The notes under the pieces: generated by a model | The model's input: only the letters and a program-made list of their open reading frames with translations | Database searches by the model: none | What the model was told of the DNA's origin: nothing | From: Paraburkholderia acidisoli | Lineage (GTDB): Bacteria; Pseudomonadota; Gammaproteobacteria; Burkholderiales; Burkholderiaceae | Length of the DNA: 64,000 nt | Reading direction: 5' to 3' | Assembly (NCBI RefSeq): GCF_009789675.1 | Contig: NZ_CP046916.1 | Span: 496,001 to 560,000, forward strand | Shown here: positions 34,489 to 43,005 of the stretch, one piece after another | Numbering within the stretch: the stretch's first letter is position 1 | Layout of the letters: the number at the start of each line of letters is the position of its first letter | Made by a program: the position numbers and the translations under genes

Positions 34489-35399
34489 GGTGCTTCTCCG
34501 ACAGCATGGGCAGCCTTCGCGAAGGCGTCGTAGTAGTGAGTGTTGAAGTGCTCGGCGATCTCGCGGCCGGTCGCCAGCCACACCTTGTCATGGCCCGTGA
34601 TGTACTGAAGCGCTTCTTCGAACGCGGCGAGTCGATACGGCTGGCCAATTAGATAGGGATGCAAAGGAATACACATCACCGTGCCCGACTTTTCGCCTTC
34701 GCGATACAGGCGATCGAACTGGCGCTTGATGATGTCGCCGTAACGGCGGGGCGAAACCTGATTCACGTTATAAACGATGGTGTCGTTCATTTCGAGCGAA
34801 TAAGGAATCGAGGCAAGCTTGCCTTTCGCCGTCTTGACCGGGCCCGGCTGGTCGTCGTGGAACAGGTCGCAGACATAAGTCAGACCCATTTCCGCCACGA
34901 GATCCATGGTGCGATCCGTGTAGGTGAGCGCCGGAGCCAGCCAGCCATCGAGCTTCTGGCCCGTGTGCTTCTTGATCGTATCGATCGAATCCTGAATGAC
35001 AGCGCGTTCCTGCGCTTCATCCATACCCATCAGGTAGCGCGTGTTGTACGTACCGTGCGAATAGAATTCCCAGCCGTTCTCCGCGCAGGCCGCAATGACT
35101 TCGGGATGGTGTTCGCACATGGCGACGTTGAGCGAAACCGACCCGCGCATGCCGCAGCGCTTCATCACGTCGAGCATGCGCCAGAAGCCAACGCGATTGC
35201 CGTAGTCGCGATACGAGTAGTTCTGGACGTCGGGAGCCGGGCGCGACCAGGCGGCGCGCGACGGATTGCGCGGCGGATTCAGTTCATAGAATTCGACGTT
35301 CGGCGCAACCCAGAAAGCCACTCTTGCACCGTTCGGCCATTCGATTCTGGGCCGCGCATCGTACGGCAGATAGTCGTAAAAATTCGGATCGCGTTTCAT
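34485..35399 (-). CDS. PuuE-like polysaccharide-deacetylase-fold hydrolase (paralogue 2)
   Basis: A 304-residue paralogue of the preceding gene product, sharing the blocks ARVAFWVAPNVEFYELN, YSYRDYGNRVGFWRMLDVM, WEFYSHGTYNTRYLMGM, GWLAPALTYTDRT and PLHPYLIGQPYRLAAFEEAL. It keeps the SHG motif that paralogue 1 lacks. The start is ATG 35399, which shares one base with the stop of the isochorismatase-fold gene (TGATG) and has AAGGA 6 bases upstream; an adjacent ATG at 35402 is possible. The two paralogues may form a heteromer or act on two stereo- or positional isomers of the cyclic substrate. Confidence 0.87.
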   Translation of the reverse strand: MKRDPNFYDYLPYDARPRIEWPNGARVAFWVAPNVEFYELNPPRNPSRAAWSRPAPDVQNYSYRDYGNRVGFWRMLDVMKRCGMRGSVSLNVAMCEHHPEVIAACAENGWEFYSHGTYNTRYLMGMDEAQERAVIQDSIDTIKKHTGQKLDGWLAPALTYTDRTMDLVAEMGLTYVCDLFHDDQPGPVKTAKGKLASIPYSLEMNDTIVYNVNQVSPRRYGDIIKRQFDRLYREGEKSGTVMCIPLHPYLIGQPYRLAAFEEALQYITGHDKVWLATGREIAEHFNTHYYDAFAKAAHAVGEAP

Positions 35400-36076
35400 C
35401 ATGCGTCCTTGCCCGGCATTTTGGCGATGGATTCGAGAATCTCGTGCACGGAAAGCACATCGGCGTATTTCACGGCCATGTCGTACAGGTTCGCGAAGTG
35501 CGGGCTTTCGTGTTTGTCGGCCACGCATTCTTCGGCCACGATCGTGCGGAAGCTGCGTTGCAGGCTGTCGACCACCGTGGCGCGCACGCAGCCCGAAGTG
35601 GAACCGCCCGTGACGATCACGGTATCCACGCCGTGGAAGGTGAAGATCGAGGACAGATTCGTTTCGAAGAACGCCGACGCCATGCGCTTGTTGACGATGA
35701 TGTCGCGCTTCGGGTCGATCACGAGACGCGGGTCGAATTCGGAACGGGCCGAACCCACCTTGATGTTTTGCAGCGAATCAGGCGTGTTGCTGCGCGTGCC
35801 CCAGATGCCACAGTCCTCGCCCGAATCCATATAAGCCACATAGGTCCACACGACCGGGAATCCCTTGGCGCGGAACGCCTCGGCGAGTTGATTCGTGTAT
35901 TCCATCTGCTTCGGGTCGGTTTCATACGCCGTGGCGAATTCACCCACGCTCGTATAAGCCTTTTGCGGATCGACGTTGATGAGGGCGGGCATGCGGCCAA
36001 AGCCGAAGCGCTTACGGGTGGGATTCGCCTTGAATTCCTCGAACAACTGACGGGCGGTTTTGTTGGAAGTTTGCAT
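35399..36076 (-). CDS. Isochorismatase-fold cysteine amidase (N-carbamoylsarcosine/maleamate amidase-like)
   Basis: A 225-residue amidase of the cysteine-hydrolase family. The catalytic triad is visible: Asp36 (NVDPQKAYT), Lys130 (VNKRMASAF) and Cys163 (GGSTSGCVRATVVDS), with the cis-peptide region GGST just before the cysteine. The long N-terminus (RKRFGFGRMPALINVD) and the DCGIWGTRSNTPDSL insertion resemble N-carbamoylsarcosine amidohydrolase and maleamate amidohydrolase. It would release ammonia from a linear half-amide or carbamoyl compound. Coupled to the PuuE-like genes, it fits as the second step after ring opening. Confidence 0.88.
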   Translation of the reverse strand: MQTSNKTARQLFEEFKANPTRKRFGFGRMPALINVDPQKAYTSVGEFATAYETDPKQMEYTNQLAEAFRAKGFPVVWTYVAYMDSGEDCGIWGTRSNTPDSLQNIKVGSARSEFDPRLVIDPKRDIIVNKRMASAFFETNLSSIFTFHGVDTVIVTGGSTSGCVRATVVDSLQRSFRTIVAEECVADKHESPHFANLYDMAVKYADVLSVHEILESIAKMPGKDA

Positions 36077-36188
36077 GCGAAAGTCTCGAATAATTTTAGT
36101 GTGAGGGGCGCGCAGCGGGCTTGCCGGTCGAGCAAGCCGGGGGCGCGAAGACTACGTGACGACCATGATGCGAGCGGTTTATTATGCT

Positions 36189-36206
36189 GTCAATAGAACA
36201 TTTGAC
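36189..36206. promoter_or_regulatory. Promoter-proximal inverted repeat GTCAA-N8-TTGAC upstream of amidase operon
   Basis: Five-base arms around an 8-base spacer in the AT-rich 212-base gap between the MmgE/PrpD stop (36289) and the amidase start (36076). On the minus strand it includes a perfect TTGACA that could be a -35 element, so the amidase-hydrolase-MFS genes may be transcribed separately from the MmgE/PrpD gene. No good -10 is seen at the standard distance. Confidence 0.35.
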
Positions 36207-36288
36207 TCTTTGCATCGTCCGCGATTTGCCATATGAAGCGAAAGACGAGGTCGTGTCAGAGATTCGTCACGGTAGTGACGCGGATACG

Positions 36289-37650
36289 TCATCGATCGGC
36301 GCGGCGGTTCAGCATGTCCAGCCAGGTCGAGAAGCTCGCCGTCTCGCCGGACTTCGCCTCGCTCAAGGCGAGCGTGGCATTGAGCAACGCGTCGGCATGC
36401 GAACGCGACCAGACTCTCTCGCACAGGTCGATAAATTTGCTCGACAGTTCCTGCGTCGTATAGGGCGATGTGTCGTCGCCGCGATTGGTGCCGACCTCGG
36501 CTTCGTGCAACTGGCCGCTTTTGTGGACAATGCGGACGCGCGCCGGGCGTTCCTGAGGCAATCGCGCCGTCATGGACGGGTCTTCGACAACCGATACCCT
36601 GGCAGCCAGCGCGAGGACCTCGGGATTGCGAATCGCGTCCCACGTGAAGCTGGACAAGCCGCTGCTCCCGTTCACAATGCGCGTGGCCACCGCGAAGGGC
36701 ACCGAGAACTTGGCGCCCAGCGTGTTGCGCGGCGCAGGATCGGTGAGTTCGGCCGCGTATTTGTAGGTCGTCACTTCGATCGACGAAATATCGGCGGCTG
36801 CGGGGAGCGAGTTGCGTTGCGCGAGCATGTCGAGCGCATCCAGCGTGCCGTGGTTGTAGCGGCAGCACGAATGCAGCTTGAAGTAGTTCTGCATGAGGTG
36901 CCATTCGTCGCCCAATCCACGCAGTAGCGCGACTTGATCGTAACGCTCCGAAACGATTTCGCCGAACAGCGAGGCGGGGCCATCCGCTTCGCCCTGGAAG
37001 CCGCAGCGAACGAGCTGTGCGGCCAGCAGGCCGTTGCTGTTGGACAGGCCCGCATAGACGTTGCGGACCAATCCACCTTGCAGCATGGTTTTTTTCGAAG
37101 TGGCGATGGTCATGGAGGACGCCACGTTGAAGCTCTCGCGCAAGGCGCCGGCGTCGGCGCCGAACACGCGCGCGCTTCCCGCCGCCGCGCCGAGCGTGCC
37201 CCACGTTCCGTGCACGTGCATGGCGTCGCGCAACTGCGCCGAGGCACCGAAACGCGAGCCGATTTCATAGCCAACGGCAAAGGCTGCCAGAAAGCGATGC
37301 GCGTCGGCGCCTTGCGTTTCGCTCAGCGCGAGCACGGCGGGAAGGACGTGGATCGCGGGATGGCCCCGCGAAAAGCGGTTTCCCTCGTCCATTTCCAGGA
37401 AGGTGCCGGCGGTTCCGTTGATCAGCGCGGCTTCCATCGGGCTGGCCTTCGCGCCAAGCCCGATCAAGGTCGAACCGCTGCCGCAGGCAACGCTTTGGGC
37501 CATGGCGCGCAGTTCGGGCTCGGCCGAGCCGCCCACGATCGCGCCCACGGTGTCGACGAGCACCCACCCGAGTTGCTGGCGCACGTTCTGGGGAAGATTG
37601 GCATATTGCAGACCGGCGCCGAAGGTGCCGAGTCGATCGAGATACTCCAT
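36289..37650 (-). CDS. MmgE/PrpD family protein (cluster B)
   Basis: A 453-residue MmgE/PrpD-fold protein with the family blocks LGWVLVDTVGAIVGGSAEPE, INGTAGTFLEMDEGNRFSRGHP, AFAVGYEIGSRFGAS, ALRESFNVASSMTIATSKKT and the KLHSCCRYNHGTLDAL region equivalent to the catalytic K-x-x-P/S-C-x-R-x-x-H motif. Members dehydrate methylcitrate, decarboxylate cis-aconitate or epimerise iminodisuccinate. GGAGGAG just upstream of ATG 37650 fixes the start. It is divergent from the GntR/UTRA gene and is the first gene on the minus side of cluster B, so it probably acts on a branched di- or tricarboxylate intermediate. Confidence 0.88.
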   Translation of the reverse strand: MEYLDRLGTFGAGLQYANLPQNVRQQLGWVLVDTVGAIVGGSAEPELRAMAQSVACGSGSTLIGLGAKASPMEAALINGTAGTFLEMDEGNRFSRGHPAIHVLPAVLALSETQGADAHRFLAAFAVGYEIGSRFGASAQLRDAMHVHGTWGTLGAAAGSARVFGADAGALRESFNVASSMTIATSKKTMLQGGLVRNVYAGLSNSNGLLAAQLVRCGFQGEADGPASLFGEIVSERYDQVALLRGLGDEWHLMQNYFKLHSCCRYNHGTLDALDMLAQRNSLPAAADISSIEVTTYKYAAELTDPAPRNTLGAKFSVPFAVATRIVNGSSGLSSFTWDAIRNPEVLALAARVSVVEDPSMTARLPQERPARVRIVHKSGQLHEAEVGTNRGDDTSPYTTQELSSKFIDLCERVWSRSHADALLNATLALSEAKSGETASFSTWLDMLNRRADR

Positions 37651-37691
37651 GTGTTCTCCTCCTTGTAAAAGACGATCTGCGTGGTCCATGC

Positions 37692-37720
37692 TTGACAGTC
37701 TAACAAAGCTGTCCTATCGT
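37692..37720 (+). promoter_or_regulatory. Promoter TTGACA-17-TATCGT with internal operator GACAG-N10-CTGTC
   Basis: TTGACA at 37692-37697 and TATCGT at 37715-37720 are separated by exactly 17 bases, a sigma70-like promoter for the GntR gene 80 bases downstream. An inverted repeat GACAG (37694-37698) / CTGTC (37709-37713) lies between and over the -35 element, where a repressor would block RNA polymerase. Autoregulation by the GntR/UTRA protein is the likely use. The divergent MmgE/PrpD gene starts only 42 bases to the left, so one protein complex could control both. Confidence 0.5.
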
Positions 37721-37801
37721 TGGAACAATAAACTATTTCACGATCATTCATCACTTCTTGCGCGACTCCACGCTCGCGAGAACTACCAGGGATTCTGTGT
37801 G

Positions 37802-38632
37802 ATGCGCAATACGCAGGCACGCTCCGCACCGGCTACGGCAGCAAGAACGGCAATGGACTCGCTTCCGCTTCCGAAATACCACCAGATCTACCTCGTCCTC
37901 CGGCAGAAGCTGGATGAAGGTCTTTATGACGATGGCGTCCCGCCTGAAAAGGAACTTGCGCAACAGTTCGGCGTTGGCCGCGTCACGGTGCGCCGTGCGT
38001 TGGAGCAGTTGGTCAACGAGCGCCTGATCATCCGCGAAGCTGGGCGGGGCACCTGGCCGGCGCCGCGAGCGGAGCAGCAGGACGCCGCGGCGCAAGCCGA
38101 CAACGTCAATCTGAGGCTGGGCGGACTGCTGAACAACATCGTTCAGGCAAGCCGCCGGACCTCCATCAAGGTGCTCGAGTGGAGCGTGATCCGGGCTTCG
38201 CCGATGCTGGCTCAGGCGTTGCAGGTCGCGGAAGGGGCGGACGTGCGCAAGATCGTGCGTACGCGTAGCAGCAATGCCGGACCGGTATCGTTTATCACCA
38301 CTTATCTGCCTGCTGAGCGTGCAAAGGATTTCACGCGCGCCGATGTCGCCCGCAAGCCGCTGCTTCAACTGCTGGAGGAGACGGGCGTGGAATGGGGGCG
38401 GGCACGTCAGACGATTTCGGCCAGCCAGGCCGATGCAACGGTCGCTGCGGAGCTGGATGTGGCAATTGGTGCGGCGTTGCTATCCGTTCGACGGTTGGTG
38501 TACGACAACACCGACCATCCCGTGCAATTGCTTCACGGCTTGTACAGGCCTGATCGCTACGAGTATCAAATGGAGCTGACTCAATTCGGCGACATCGATG
38601 CACGCGTCGCAGAGGGTGAAATTTTGCCGTGA
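37802..38632 (+). CDS. GntR family transcriptional regulator (HutC/UTRA subfamily)
   Basis: A 276-residue regulator. After a variable 18-residue start, residues about 20-90 form the winged helix (KYHQIYLVLRQKLDEGLY, recognition part FGVGRVTVRRALEQLVNERL, wing REAGRGTW) and the rest is a UTRA effector domain with VRKIVRTRSSNAGPVSFITT and LLSVRRLVYDNTDHPVQLL. An in-frame ATG at MDSLPLPKYH is an alternative start. It sits in the middle of cluster B between the two divergent gene sets, so it is probably the pathway repressor and senses an intermediate carboxylate. Confidence 0.92.
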   Translation: MRNTQARSAPATAARTAMDSLPLPKYHQIYLVLRQKLDEGLYDDGVPPEKELAQQFGVGRVTVRRALEQLVNERLIIREAGRGTWPAPRAEQQDAAAQADNVNLRLGGLLNNIVQASRRTSIKVLEWSVIRASPMLAQALQVAEGADVRKIVRTRSSNAGPVSFITTYLPAERAKDFTRADVARKPLLQLLEETGVEWGRARQTISASQADATVAAELDVAIGAALLSVRRLVYDNTDHPVQLLHGLYRPDRYEYQMELTQFGDIDARVAEGEILP

Positions 38633-38717
38633 AACGGCCGACGTAAATTCAGCCCAGAATCAATCAAGGTGCCTGCGAGAAGCACCACCGACTAAAAGAG
38701 TACGTTTCCGATTCTCT

Positions 38718-39983
38718 ATGACTCTCCCTGCCAACTTGGCCCAGAAGTTGATCGCCCGGGCCAGCGGTCGTCCGCATGTGACGCCGGGCGAAATCGTCAA
38801 CTGCAAGGTTGATCTCGCGATGTTCCATGATTCCTCCGGACCCCGTCGCCTCAAACCCATGCTGGAGGAGTTGGGGGCGCAAGTGTGGGACAAGTCGAAG
38901 ATCGTCCTCGTGATGGATCACTACGTGCCGGCGAAAGATGAAGACTCCCACCGGATCGTGCGTATTGCGCGGGAATGGGCAGCCGAACAGAAGTTGCCTC
39001 ACGTCTACGATAGTGAAGGCATTTGCCACGTGGTGCTTCCGCAGAAAGGTCACATTCGGCCTTCCATGTTCTGTGTCGGCGGAGATTCGCATTCGCCAAC
39101 CGGCGGCGCGTTCGGTGCTTATATGTTCGGCGTCGGCAGCACTGAAATGCTCGGTGTCGTCGTCACCGGAGAAATATGGGTGCGTGTTCCCGAGACCATT
39201 CGCATGCAGTGGGACGGTCGCTTGCCGGCCGGCGTGACGGCCAAGGACATGGCGTTGCACATGATCGCCCGGTTCGGCATGAATGGCGGGAAGTATCAAG
39301 CCATCGAGTTCTGCGGCGAGGCCGTGCGCGCGCTGTCGATGCAGGAGCGCATGACCCTGTCGAATATGAGCGCGGAAATGGGCTCCCAGGTGGGGCTGAT
39401 CGCGGCGGACGAGACTACGCGCGAGTGGCTGCGCGGTGTTGGCGTGAATGACGTCGAGGTCGACCCATGGCAAAGCGACGAGGGCGCGGAGGCAACGACG
39501 CATCGTTTCAATGCCGCCGAACTGGCGCCGCAGGTGGCGGCTCCGCATAGCCCGGCCAACACCCGTCCCGTCGATGCTTACGAGGACGTGGCCGTGCAGG
39601 CGGCCTACATCGGCGCGTGTACGGGCGCCAAGCTCGACGATCTGCGCGCTGCCGCCAAGGTGCTGGCGGGTCAGCGCGCCGCGGCCGGCGTGCGGTTGAT
39701 GGTCGCCCCGGCCAGCGTTCAGGACCAGCAACAGGCCGAGGCGGAGGGCGTCATGGAGGTGCTGCGGCAGGCGGGCGCGGAAGTGCTGCCCACTGCGTGC
39801 GGCGCGTGTTCCGGTTATGGCGGCAGTATTCCCGACCATGCCAACGTCATCGCGACCACGGCTCGAAATTTCAAGGGGCGTATGGGATCGGCAAGCGCTC
39901 AGGTGTATCTCGCCTCTCCGTACACCGTTGCGGCCTCGGCCCTGCGAGGCCGTATCACCGATCCGCGCGAGGTGCTGGCATGA
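38718..39983 (+). CDS. Aconitase-family large subunit (2,3-dimethylmalate dehydratase/isopropylmalate isomerase-like)
   Basis: A 421-residue [4Fe-4S] hydro-lyase large subunit. The three cluster cysteines are Cys301 (GACTGAK), Cys361 and Cys364 (TACGACSGYGG); the N-terminus has VDLAMFHDSSGPRRL, DHYVPAKDEDSH and VVLPQKGHIRPSMFCVGGDSHSP blocks of the LeuC/homoaconitase group. Length and separate small subunit match LeuCD and 2,3-dimethylmalate dehydratase DmdAB. It adds water to or removes it from a substituted maleate/malate. The ribosome site before ATG 38718 is weak. It is coupled to the small subunit (ATGA), then to a flavoprotein and an isocitrate-lyase-type lyase, a context closer to dimethylmalate cleavage than to leucine synthesis. 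Confidence 0.88.
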   Translation: MTLPANLAQKLIARASGRPHVTPGEIVNCKVDLAMFHDSSGPRRLKPMLEELGAQVWDKSKIVLVMDHYVPAKDEDSHRIVRIAREWAAEQKLPHVYDSEGICHVVLPQKGHIRPSMFCVGGDSHSPTGGAFGAYMFGVGSTEMLGVVVTGEIWVRVPETIRMQWDGRLPAGVTAKDMALHMIARFGMNGGKYQAIEFCGEAVRALSMQERMTLSNMSAEMGSQVGLIAADETTREWLRGVGVNDVEVDPWQSDEGAEATTHRFNAAELAPQVAAPHSPANTRPVDAYEDVAVQAAYIGACTGAKLDDLRAAAKVLAGQRAAAGVRLMVAPASVQDQQQAEAEGVMEVLRQAGAEVLPTACGACSGYGGSIPDHANVIATTARNFKGRMGSASAQVYLASPYTVAASALRGRITDPREVLA

Positions 39984-40498
39984 GCATGAATAGCATTCAG
40001 AACGCGCGTGTCTGGGCCGTGGGCGCGGACATCGACACGGACCAGCTGGCTCCCGGTGCCTACATGAAGCTCGGGCTGGACGGCATCGCACCGCATTGCC
40101 TGGAAGTGGTACGGCCTGAGTTCGCCGCGCAAGTTCGTGCGGGCGACGTCATCGCGGCCGGTCCGAACTTCGGCATCGGTTCTTCGCGCGAACAGGCGGC
40201 CGGCGCTCTCGTGCGACTCGGGGTGCGGGCCGTGATCGCGCCGTCGTTTAACGGCCTGTACTTTCGTAACGCCTTCAACCTCGGTCTCCTCCTGATTACG
40301 TGCGCCGACGCCGGGCTTCTGCACGATGGTGAAGCCGTAAGCCTGAAACTCGAGGGAACGAGCCCGGCAATACATCGTGCCGACGGCCAAACTTTGGACT
40401 GCGAGACCATTCCGGCATTTCTGCTGGAAATGGCGGCAGCCGGTGGATTGCTCAATCAACTGCGGGCGCGTTTTGGCAAAGCGCCGAAGGAACTGTGA
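39980..40498 (+). CDS. Aconitase-family small (swivel) subunit, DmdB/LeuD-like
   Basis: A 172-residue swivel-domain protein. It has VGADIDTDQLAPGAYM near residues 14-29, then GPNFGIGSSREQAAGAL, which contains the substrate-binding Ser-Arg, and APSFNGLYFRNAFNLGLL, all standard for LeuD-type subunits. It completes the active site of the large subunit encoded just upstream, whose stop its ATG overlaps. Its short length matches the bacterial LeuD2/DmdB type rather than the fused aconitases. Confidence 0.9.
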   Translation: MSMNSIQNARVWAVGADIDTDQLAPGAYMKLGLDGIAPHCLEVVRPEFAAQVRAGDVIAAGPNFGIGSSREQAAGALVRLGVRAVIAPSFNGLYFRNAFNLGLLLITCADAGLLHDGEAVSLKLEGTSPAIHRADGQTLDCETIPAFLLEMAAAGGLLNQLRARFGKAPKEL

Positions 40499-40499
40499 G

Positions 40500-41909
40500 A
40501 TGACATTCAATTTTTCGGAACATCCTGCACGTATCGTTCGTGCTGCCGAAATGCCGGAGGAGACGCCGGTCGTTCCTGCCGTGATCGTCGGGGCGGGCGC
40601 CTGCGGTCTGACTTCAGCCATTCGACTGCGCGAAGCGGGCATCGATTGTCTGCTTCTGGAGCGCGATTCGGTGCCGAGCGGATCCACCGCATTGTCGTCG
40701 GGTTTCATTCCGGCGGCGGAAACGCGGCTTCAGCGTGAACTGAACATTGAGGATTCCCAAGCGCTGTTCGCGGAAGACGTGACCGAAAAAACGCACGGAC
40801 AAGCGGCGCCTCATTTGGTCCAGGCATACACGCGCGGCGTAACCGGAGCGGTTGACACGCTAGAGCGCCTCGGCGTCAAGTTCGAAATTCTCGATGGCTT
40901 TCTTTACCCTGGCCACCGCGCGCGGCGTATGCACACGACACCCGAGCGCACAGGCGCGGCGCTGATGGCGTGTCTGGAGCGCACCGCTACGACGGCCGGC
41001 GCGGACGTGCTGGTGGAGTCGATCGTGCGCGAGCTTTGGCTCGACGAAGACGACCGGGTCCTGGGCGTCGGCTACGCATCGCCGGACGGCGCGATCGCCC
41101 ACGTCGCATGCGAAGTCCTGATTCTGGCGTGCAACGGGTTCGGCGGGAATGCCGCCATGGTGCGTGAGCTTCTTCCGGTGATGGGCGATGCCACGTTCGC
41201 GGGACATACCGGCAATGATGGCTCGGCGATCGCGTGGGGAACGGCGCTCAAAGCGCAAATGGCCGATCTCGGCGGCTATCAGGGGCACGGTTCCTGGATC
41301 ACGCCTCAGGGTGCGCTGATGACGTGGGCCGTGATGATGGAGGGCGGTGTGCAGATCAACGCGCGCGGCGAGCGTTTCCAGAACGAGAACAACGGCTATT
41401 CCGAAGCCGCGACTGGCGTGCTCGCGCAGCCCGGTACCATCGCCTGGAATGTATTCGACGAACCCGTGCTGGCGCTCGCTCGCACGTTCCCCGACTACAT
41501 GGAAGCCGAGAAGGCCGGTGCGTTACGCCGCGCCGACGACGTGGCGGCGCTGGCCGCGTTGATCGGCTGCGAAGTGGCAGCGATTCAGCGAACACTCGAT
41601 GGAATCGCGGCAGGTGCTACCGATTCCTTTGGCCGCACTTTCAAGCGTTCGCTGCAGGCGCCGTACTACGCAGTGAAAGTGACGGGCGCGCTTTTCCATA
41701 CGCAAGGCGGCCTCAATGTCGATGCGGACTGCCGGGTGCTGCGCGAAGAAGGTTCGCCCTTCCCGAATCTGCTGGCCGCCGGGGGCGCGGCACGTGGCGT
41801 ATCGGGTAACGAGGTATGGGGTTATCTGTCGGGCAACGGTCTCCTCAGCGCCGTTGGTGGCGGGTGGGTGGCTGGCGGGACCGCCGCAACTCAAATTCAG
41901 GACGCTTGA
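40500..41909 (+). CDS. FAD-dependent oxidoreductase (fumarate reductase/3-ketosteroid dehydrogenase-like flavoprotein)
   Basis: A 469-residue flavoprotein. The FAD motif VIVGAGACGLTSAIRLREAG is at about residues 28-47, a second strand ends LLLERD, and the C-terminal LLAAGGAARGVSGNEVWGYLSGNG closes the FAD site as in succinate dehydrogenase and fumarate reductase-type proteins. The central capping domain contains GGVQINARGERFQNENNGYSE with Arg residues that in relatives contact carboxylates. No haem or signal peptide is present. Starting directly after the small-subunit stop, it may desaturate a substituted succinate to the maleate that the hydro-lyase then hydrates, or do the reverse. Confidence 0.87.
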   Translation: MTFNFSEHPARIVRAAEMPEETPVVPAVIVGAGACGLTSAIRLREAGIDCLLLERDSVPSGSTALSSGFIPAAETRLQRELNIEDSQALFAEDVTEKTHGQAAPHLVQAYTRGVTGAVDTLERLGVKFEILDGFLYPGHRARRMHTTPERTGAALMACLERTATTAGADVLVESIVRELWLDEDDRVLGVGYASPDGAIAHVACEVLILACNGFGGNAAMVRELLPVMGDATFAGHTGNDGSAIAWGTALKAQMADLGGYQGHGSWITPQGALMTWAVMMEGGVQINARGERFQNENNGYSEAATGVLAQPGTIAWNVFDEPVLALARTFPDYMEAEKAGALRRADDVAALAALIGCEVAAIQRTLDGIAAGATDSFGRTFKRSLQAPYYAVKVTGALFHTQGGLNVDADCRVLREEGSPFPNLLAAGGAARGVSGNEVWGYLSGNGLLSAVGGGWVAGGTAATQIQDA

Positions 41910-41911
41910 AC

Positions 41912-42784
41912 ATGACGAAACAAAGCTTGAAGGAACAACTGCGTGGGGATCAGGCGGTGCTGGCTCCGGGCATTTACGACGCATTTACCGCATTGATTGC
42001 CGAGCAGGCAGGTTTTGGCGCGCTTTATCTGTCCGGCGCATCGATTGCTTATACGCGTCTGGGTCGCTCGGACGTAGGCTTGACGACCGCAACCGAAGTG
42101 GCCGACACCCTCTCCCGTATTACGGAGCGCATCAACACGCCTGTGATTGTGGATGGTGACACGGGTTTCGGTAACGCACTCAATACGCAGCGCACGGTGC
42201 GCGCTTTCGAGCGCGCCGGTGCCGCGATGATTCAGCTCGAAGACCAAACCTTCCCGAAGCGCTGCGGTCATCTCAATGGCAAGGGCGTTATTCCGGCAGC
42301 CGAGATGCGCGGCAAGCTGCACGCGGCGCTCGACGCCCGCCATTCGGAACAGACCTTGATCCTCGCGCGCACCGATGCACTGGCTGTCGAAGGCTTCGAG
42401 AAAGCGCTGGAGCGGGCCGAGACGTACCTCGATTGCGGTGTCGATGCCATTTTCATTGAAGCACTTCGTACTCCTGAGCAGATGCAGGAAGCGTGCGACC
42501 GCTTTGCACACCGTATTCCGTTGTTGGCCAACATGGTCGAAGGTGGCAAGACGCCGGTGAAGAGTGCGGCCGAACTGAGTTTGATCGGCTTCCGGATCGT
42601 GATCTTTCCGGGTGGTACGGCACGGGCGGCCGCCTTTATGCTCCGGGACTACTACGGCAGCCTGCATCAACACAAGACCACCTTGCCCTGGCAGGATCGC
42701 ATGCTGGATTTCGATGCGCTCAATGAAATGATAGGAACGCCTGAATTAATGGAGATGGGCAAGAAATACGACGAAGCTGTTTGA
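41912..42784 (+). CDS. Isocitrate lyase/PEP mutase family C-C lyase (2,3-dimethylmalate or methylisocitrate lyase-like)
   Basis: A 290-residue TIM-barrel lyase. It has LAPGIYDAFTALIAEQAGF, YLSGASIAYTRLG, the metal-binding DGDTGFGN at residues 81-88 (Asp81, Asp83), QLEDQTFPKRCGH at 108-120 with the KRCGH signature and catalytic Cys118, and ARTDAL. Members cleave 2-methylisocitrate, 2,3-dimethylmalate or oxaloacetate to pyruvate and a second acid. It is the last enzyme gene of the plus-strand half, right after the hydro-lyase and flavoprotein. For a 2,3-dimethylmalate substrate the products would be pyruvate and propionate. Confidence 0.9.
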   Translation: MTKQSLKEQLRGDQAVLAPGIYDAFTALIAEQAGFGALYLSGASIAYTRLGRSDVGLTTATEVADTLSRITERINTPVIVDGDTGFGNALNTQRTVRAFERAGAAMIQLEDQTFPKRCGHLNGKGVIPAAEMRGKLHAALDARHSEQTLILARTDALAVEGFEKALERAETYLDCGVDAIFIEALRTPEQMQEACDRFAHRIPLLANMVEGGKTPVKSAAELSLIGFRIVIFPGGTARAAAFMLRDYYGSLHQHKTTLPWQDRMLDFDALNEMIGTPELMEMGKKYDEAV

Positions 42785-42949
42785 GCGGAATCCCAGTCGT
42801 GAGATAGCAATTCTCATGTGGCGGCGTTGGGGTCTCTACCGGTGCTATTCAGAGCCGGTCACATGAAGAGCGAAAAGACCGTGTAGAGCATTATTGCTTC
42901 GGTCGAACCCATTCGATACTGGTTCGTGCACTTCAATGCGCGGATGATT

Positions 42950-42973
42950 GTTGTCGTCTATACGTAGTACAAC
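42950..42973. promoter_or_regulatory. Inverted repeat GTTGT-N14-ACAAC upstream of porin gene
   Basis: Five-base arms 14 bases apart in an AT-rich stretch 33 bases before the porin start, inside the 221-base gap after the lyase gene. It could be a regulator site or overlap an individual porin promoter. I see no second copy, so support is weak. Confidence 0.3.
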
Positions 42974-43005
42974 TAAATCTAAAAACGAGGAGTTGGAGAC
43001 TTAAC

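Noticed and set aside
38718..40498. Reading of the hydro-lyase pair as leucine biosynthesis LeuCD
   Set aside because: No leuB, leuA or cysteine-rich leader nearby; neighbours are a flavoprotein, a lyase and a porin under a GntR regulator, which points to catabolism. Not excluded by sequence alone.
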